Origin: Weissella confusa
GTDB lineage: Bacteria > Bacillota > Bacilli > Lactobacillales > Lactobacillaceae
Reading direction: 5' to 3'
DNA: 64,000 nucleotides
Assembly: GCA_016466735.1 (NCBI GenBank)
Contig: JAAOED010000014.1
Location: forward strand, 1 to 64,000
Part shown: positions 63,801-64,000 of the stretch, piece after piece
How positions within the stretch are numbered: the stretch's first letter is position 1
Layout of the letters: each line of letters begins with the position of its first letter
The notes under the pieces: model-generated
Databases searched by the model: none
The model's input: only the letters and a program-made list of their open reading frames with translations
Told to the model about the DNA's origin: nothing
Translations under genes and position numbers: made by a program

Positions 63801-64000
63801 AGTAAAGGAGCGTTATGACTTCTTGACGCAACAACAAACTGATTTGATTGACGCCCAAGATAACCTTCGCCAAACGATGTCAGAGATGGATGAAGAAGTT
63901 GAAACGCGTTTCAAGGAAACGTTTGATGCAATTGCAGCGCACTTCTCAGAAATCTTCGTTAAGATGTTTGGTGGTGGTCAAGCAAAGCTCGAACTCACTG
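60823..64000 (+). CDS. smc: Chromosome segregation ATPase Smc, 3' end outside the window
   Basis: The first 1,059 codons of the SMC condensin subunit; the reading frame is open to the last base. Walker A GVVGPNGSGKSNIIESIRW is near residue 28, RGDKMSDVIFGGT near 60, and ISQGRVESIF near 142. Two long coiled coils (about 170-500 and 680-1020) flank the hinge (about 515-660, with GGSMTGG at its end). The signature and Walker B motifs of the C-terminal head lie beyond the window. ATG 60823 gives the normal MKLKTLEIGGFKSFAD start. Confidence 0.97.
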   Translation, partial: MKLKTLEIGGFKSFADRTKIEFMPGITGVVGPNGSGKSNIIESIRWVMGEQSAKGLRGDKMSDVIFGGTAQRAPLNRAEVSITFDNTDHYLNSEYSEIRITRTLYRNGDSRYQINGTTVRLKDIHELFMDSGLGRESFSIISQGRVESIFSAKPEDRRTIIEDVAGVYKYKQNKDKAEKELTGVQENLNRVQDILYELEGRVEPLAEQSAKAQDYLETKKQFDKLDQSRLVLELTDWYNEQTEIARELAGAEQASDEQAKVVKQQTDSLTAMKDERKQAETDRQEAQDKLLALTTAVEQLSGEQKLQAERSANRSNATRELKAQIAQVESRLADLKVTEATRQKKVASQKETADELRLQITELTASHPRQQEAAVSEEIEQVRANLVDAMQALTTAKNQQSYLAQEHERNDAESARLQQRSTLLDEQIATATASVTDAQAEVDEATTVLADAQAEFVRLQNAGKDLEAKSQAQRQEWFSKMEEDQRLSTRLQSLSRLSENYDGYFQGVRNLMKAKDNFQGIHGVLAELISVEAPHQTAIETALGGALQNVVVTDEQVGKQAIRYLTEHRLGRVTFLPLSTIRSRELQQGQVETAQNQPGFIGIAADLVKTDVTYNTVVKNLLGTTVIAKSMDEAVPMARALQQRVRIVTLDGQVMNAGGSMTGGANRNQGNGLLSQQNEVETLTAQVATLHDETAVLERQVREIDAELQNVTTAFNEQQAKVLTANERAQQATAKLQVAEERLAQVQKEKTALSYEFNVSNSGTADHETMVAENASEVTDLTDKQAKLQAQLTELTDERTELLARISDADTELTELRAELATAQANVQAAQVRHEDIVEQIEAEQARLTNYQQQMTDLTSDQSDVQQRLSAELATANTDKEATTNLLAELTDKLADLNERINVAEGMLVQAQEAQTDAMSTLSKLSGRQGELRAAIQNGERALEETYDTSFEFAKAEMSDMPIDSIRTQLKLLKQGLAEIGNVNLNAIEEYAEVKERYDFLTQQQTDLIDAQDNLRQTMSEMDEEVETRFKETFDAIAAHFSEIFVKMFGGGQAKLELT

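Overview
This 64 kb window is a chromosomal segment of a low-to-mid GC Gram-positive lactic acid bacterium. The gene order and the two WxL surface-protein loci, the oleate hydratase and the TTG-rich leucine usage suggest a heterofermentative Lactobacillaceae member, most likely Weissella. That is inference; no rRNA gene is present to confirm it. Almost everything is read on the + strand and most genes are core. I saw no insertion sequence, prophage, tRNA, rRNA or CRISPR array.

Layout. (1) 1-616: end of an upstream transcript with a terminator, then a 450-bp control region holding two oppositely oriented arrays of 10-bp-spaced MraZ boxes. (2) 617-14195: division and cell wall (dcw) cluster mraZ-rsmH-ftsL-pbpB-mraY-murD-murG-ftsQ-ftsA-ftsZ-sepF-yggT-ylmH-divIVA. 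(3) 14181-17275: promoter, isoleucine T-box leader and ileS. (4) 17331-17911: a promoter followed by a roughly 545-nt intergenic sequence with a 13-bp end-closing helix, many long perfect helices and a 28-bp long-range pseudoknot, the best candidate here for an undescribed large structured RNA. (5) 17954-24385: histidine phosphatase, TPR protein, recD2, yebC, and a purine permease behind a structured leader with two tandem terminators. (6) 24525-30352: complete comGA-comGG pseudopilus operon, a YtxK-like methyltransferase and ackA. (7) 30617-41348: two tandem paralogous WxL loci and an Mga-like regulator; the first WxLIP (DUF916/DUF3324) gene has an in-frame TGA. (8) 41515-53785: priA-fmt-rsmB-stp-prkC-rsgA-rpe-thiN, then rpmB, asp23 and fakA. 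(9) 53799-54448: terminator and a gene-free 600 bp made of two homologous, inverted, highly structured elements of about 200 bp. (10) 54449-56221, minus strand: oleate hydratase. (11) 56318-64000: small ORF, recG, plsX, acpP, rnc and the first 1,059 codons of smc.

How the genes work together. The dcw cluster makes lipid II (MraY, MurD, MurG), polymerises septal peptidoglycan (PBP, FtsL, DivIB), assembles the Z ring (FtsZ, FtsA, SepF) and marks poles (DivIVA); Stp/PrkC with PASTA domains is the phospho-signalling pair that controls such systems. PriA, RecG, RecD2 and Smc are genome-maintenance factors. PlsX, AcpP, FakA and OhyA all handle fatty acids. The WxL proteins are expected on the cell surface, held non-covalently to the wall and to the membrane-anchored WxLIP protein.

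Limits: all calls come from reading sequence and translations by eye; no database or folding program was run. Secondary structures were paired by hand and energies were not computed.
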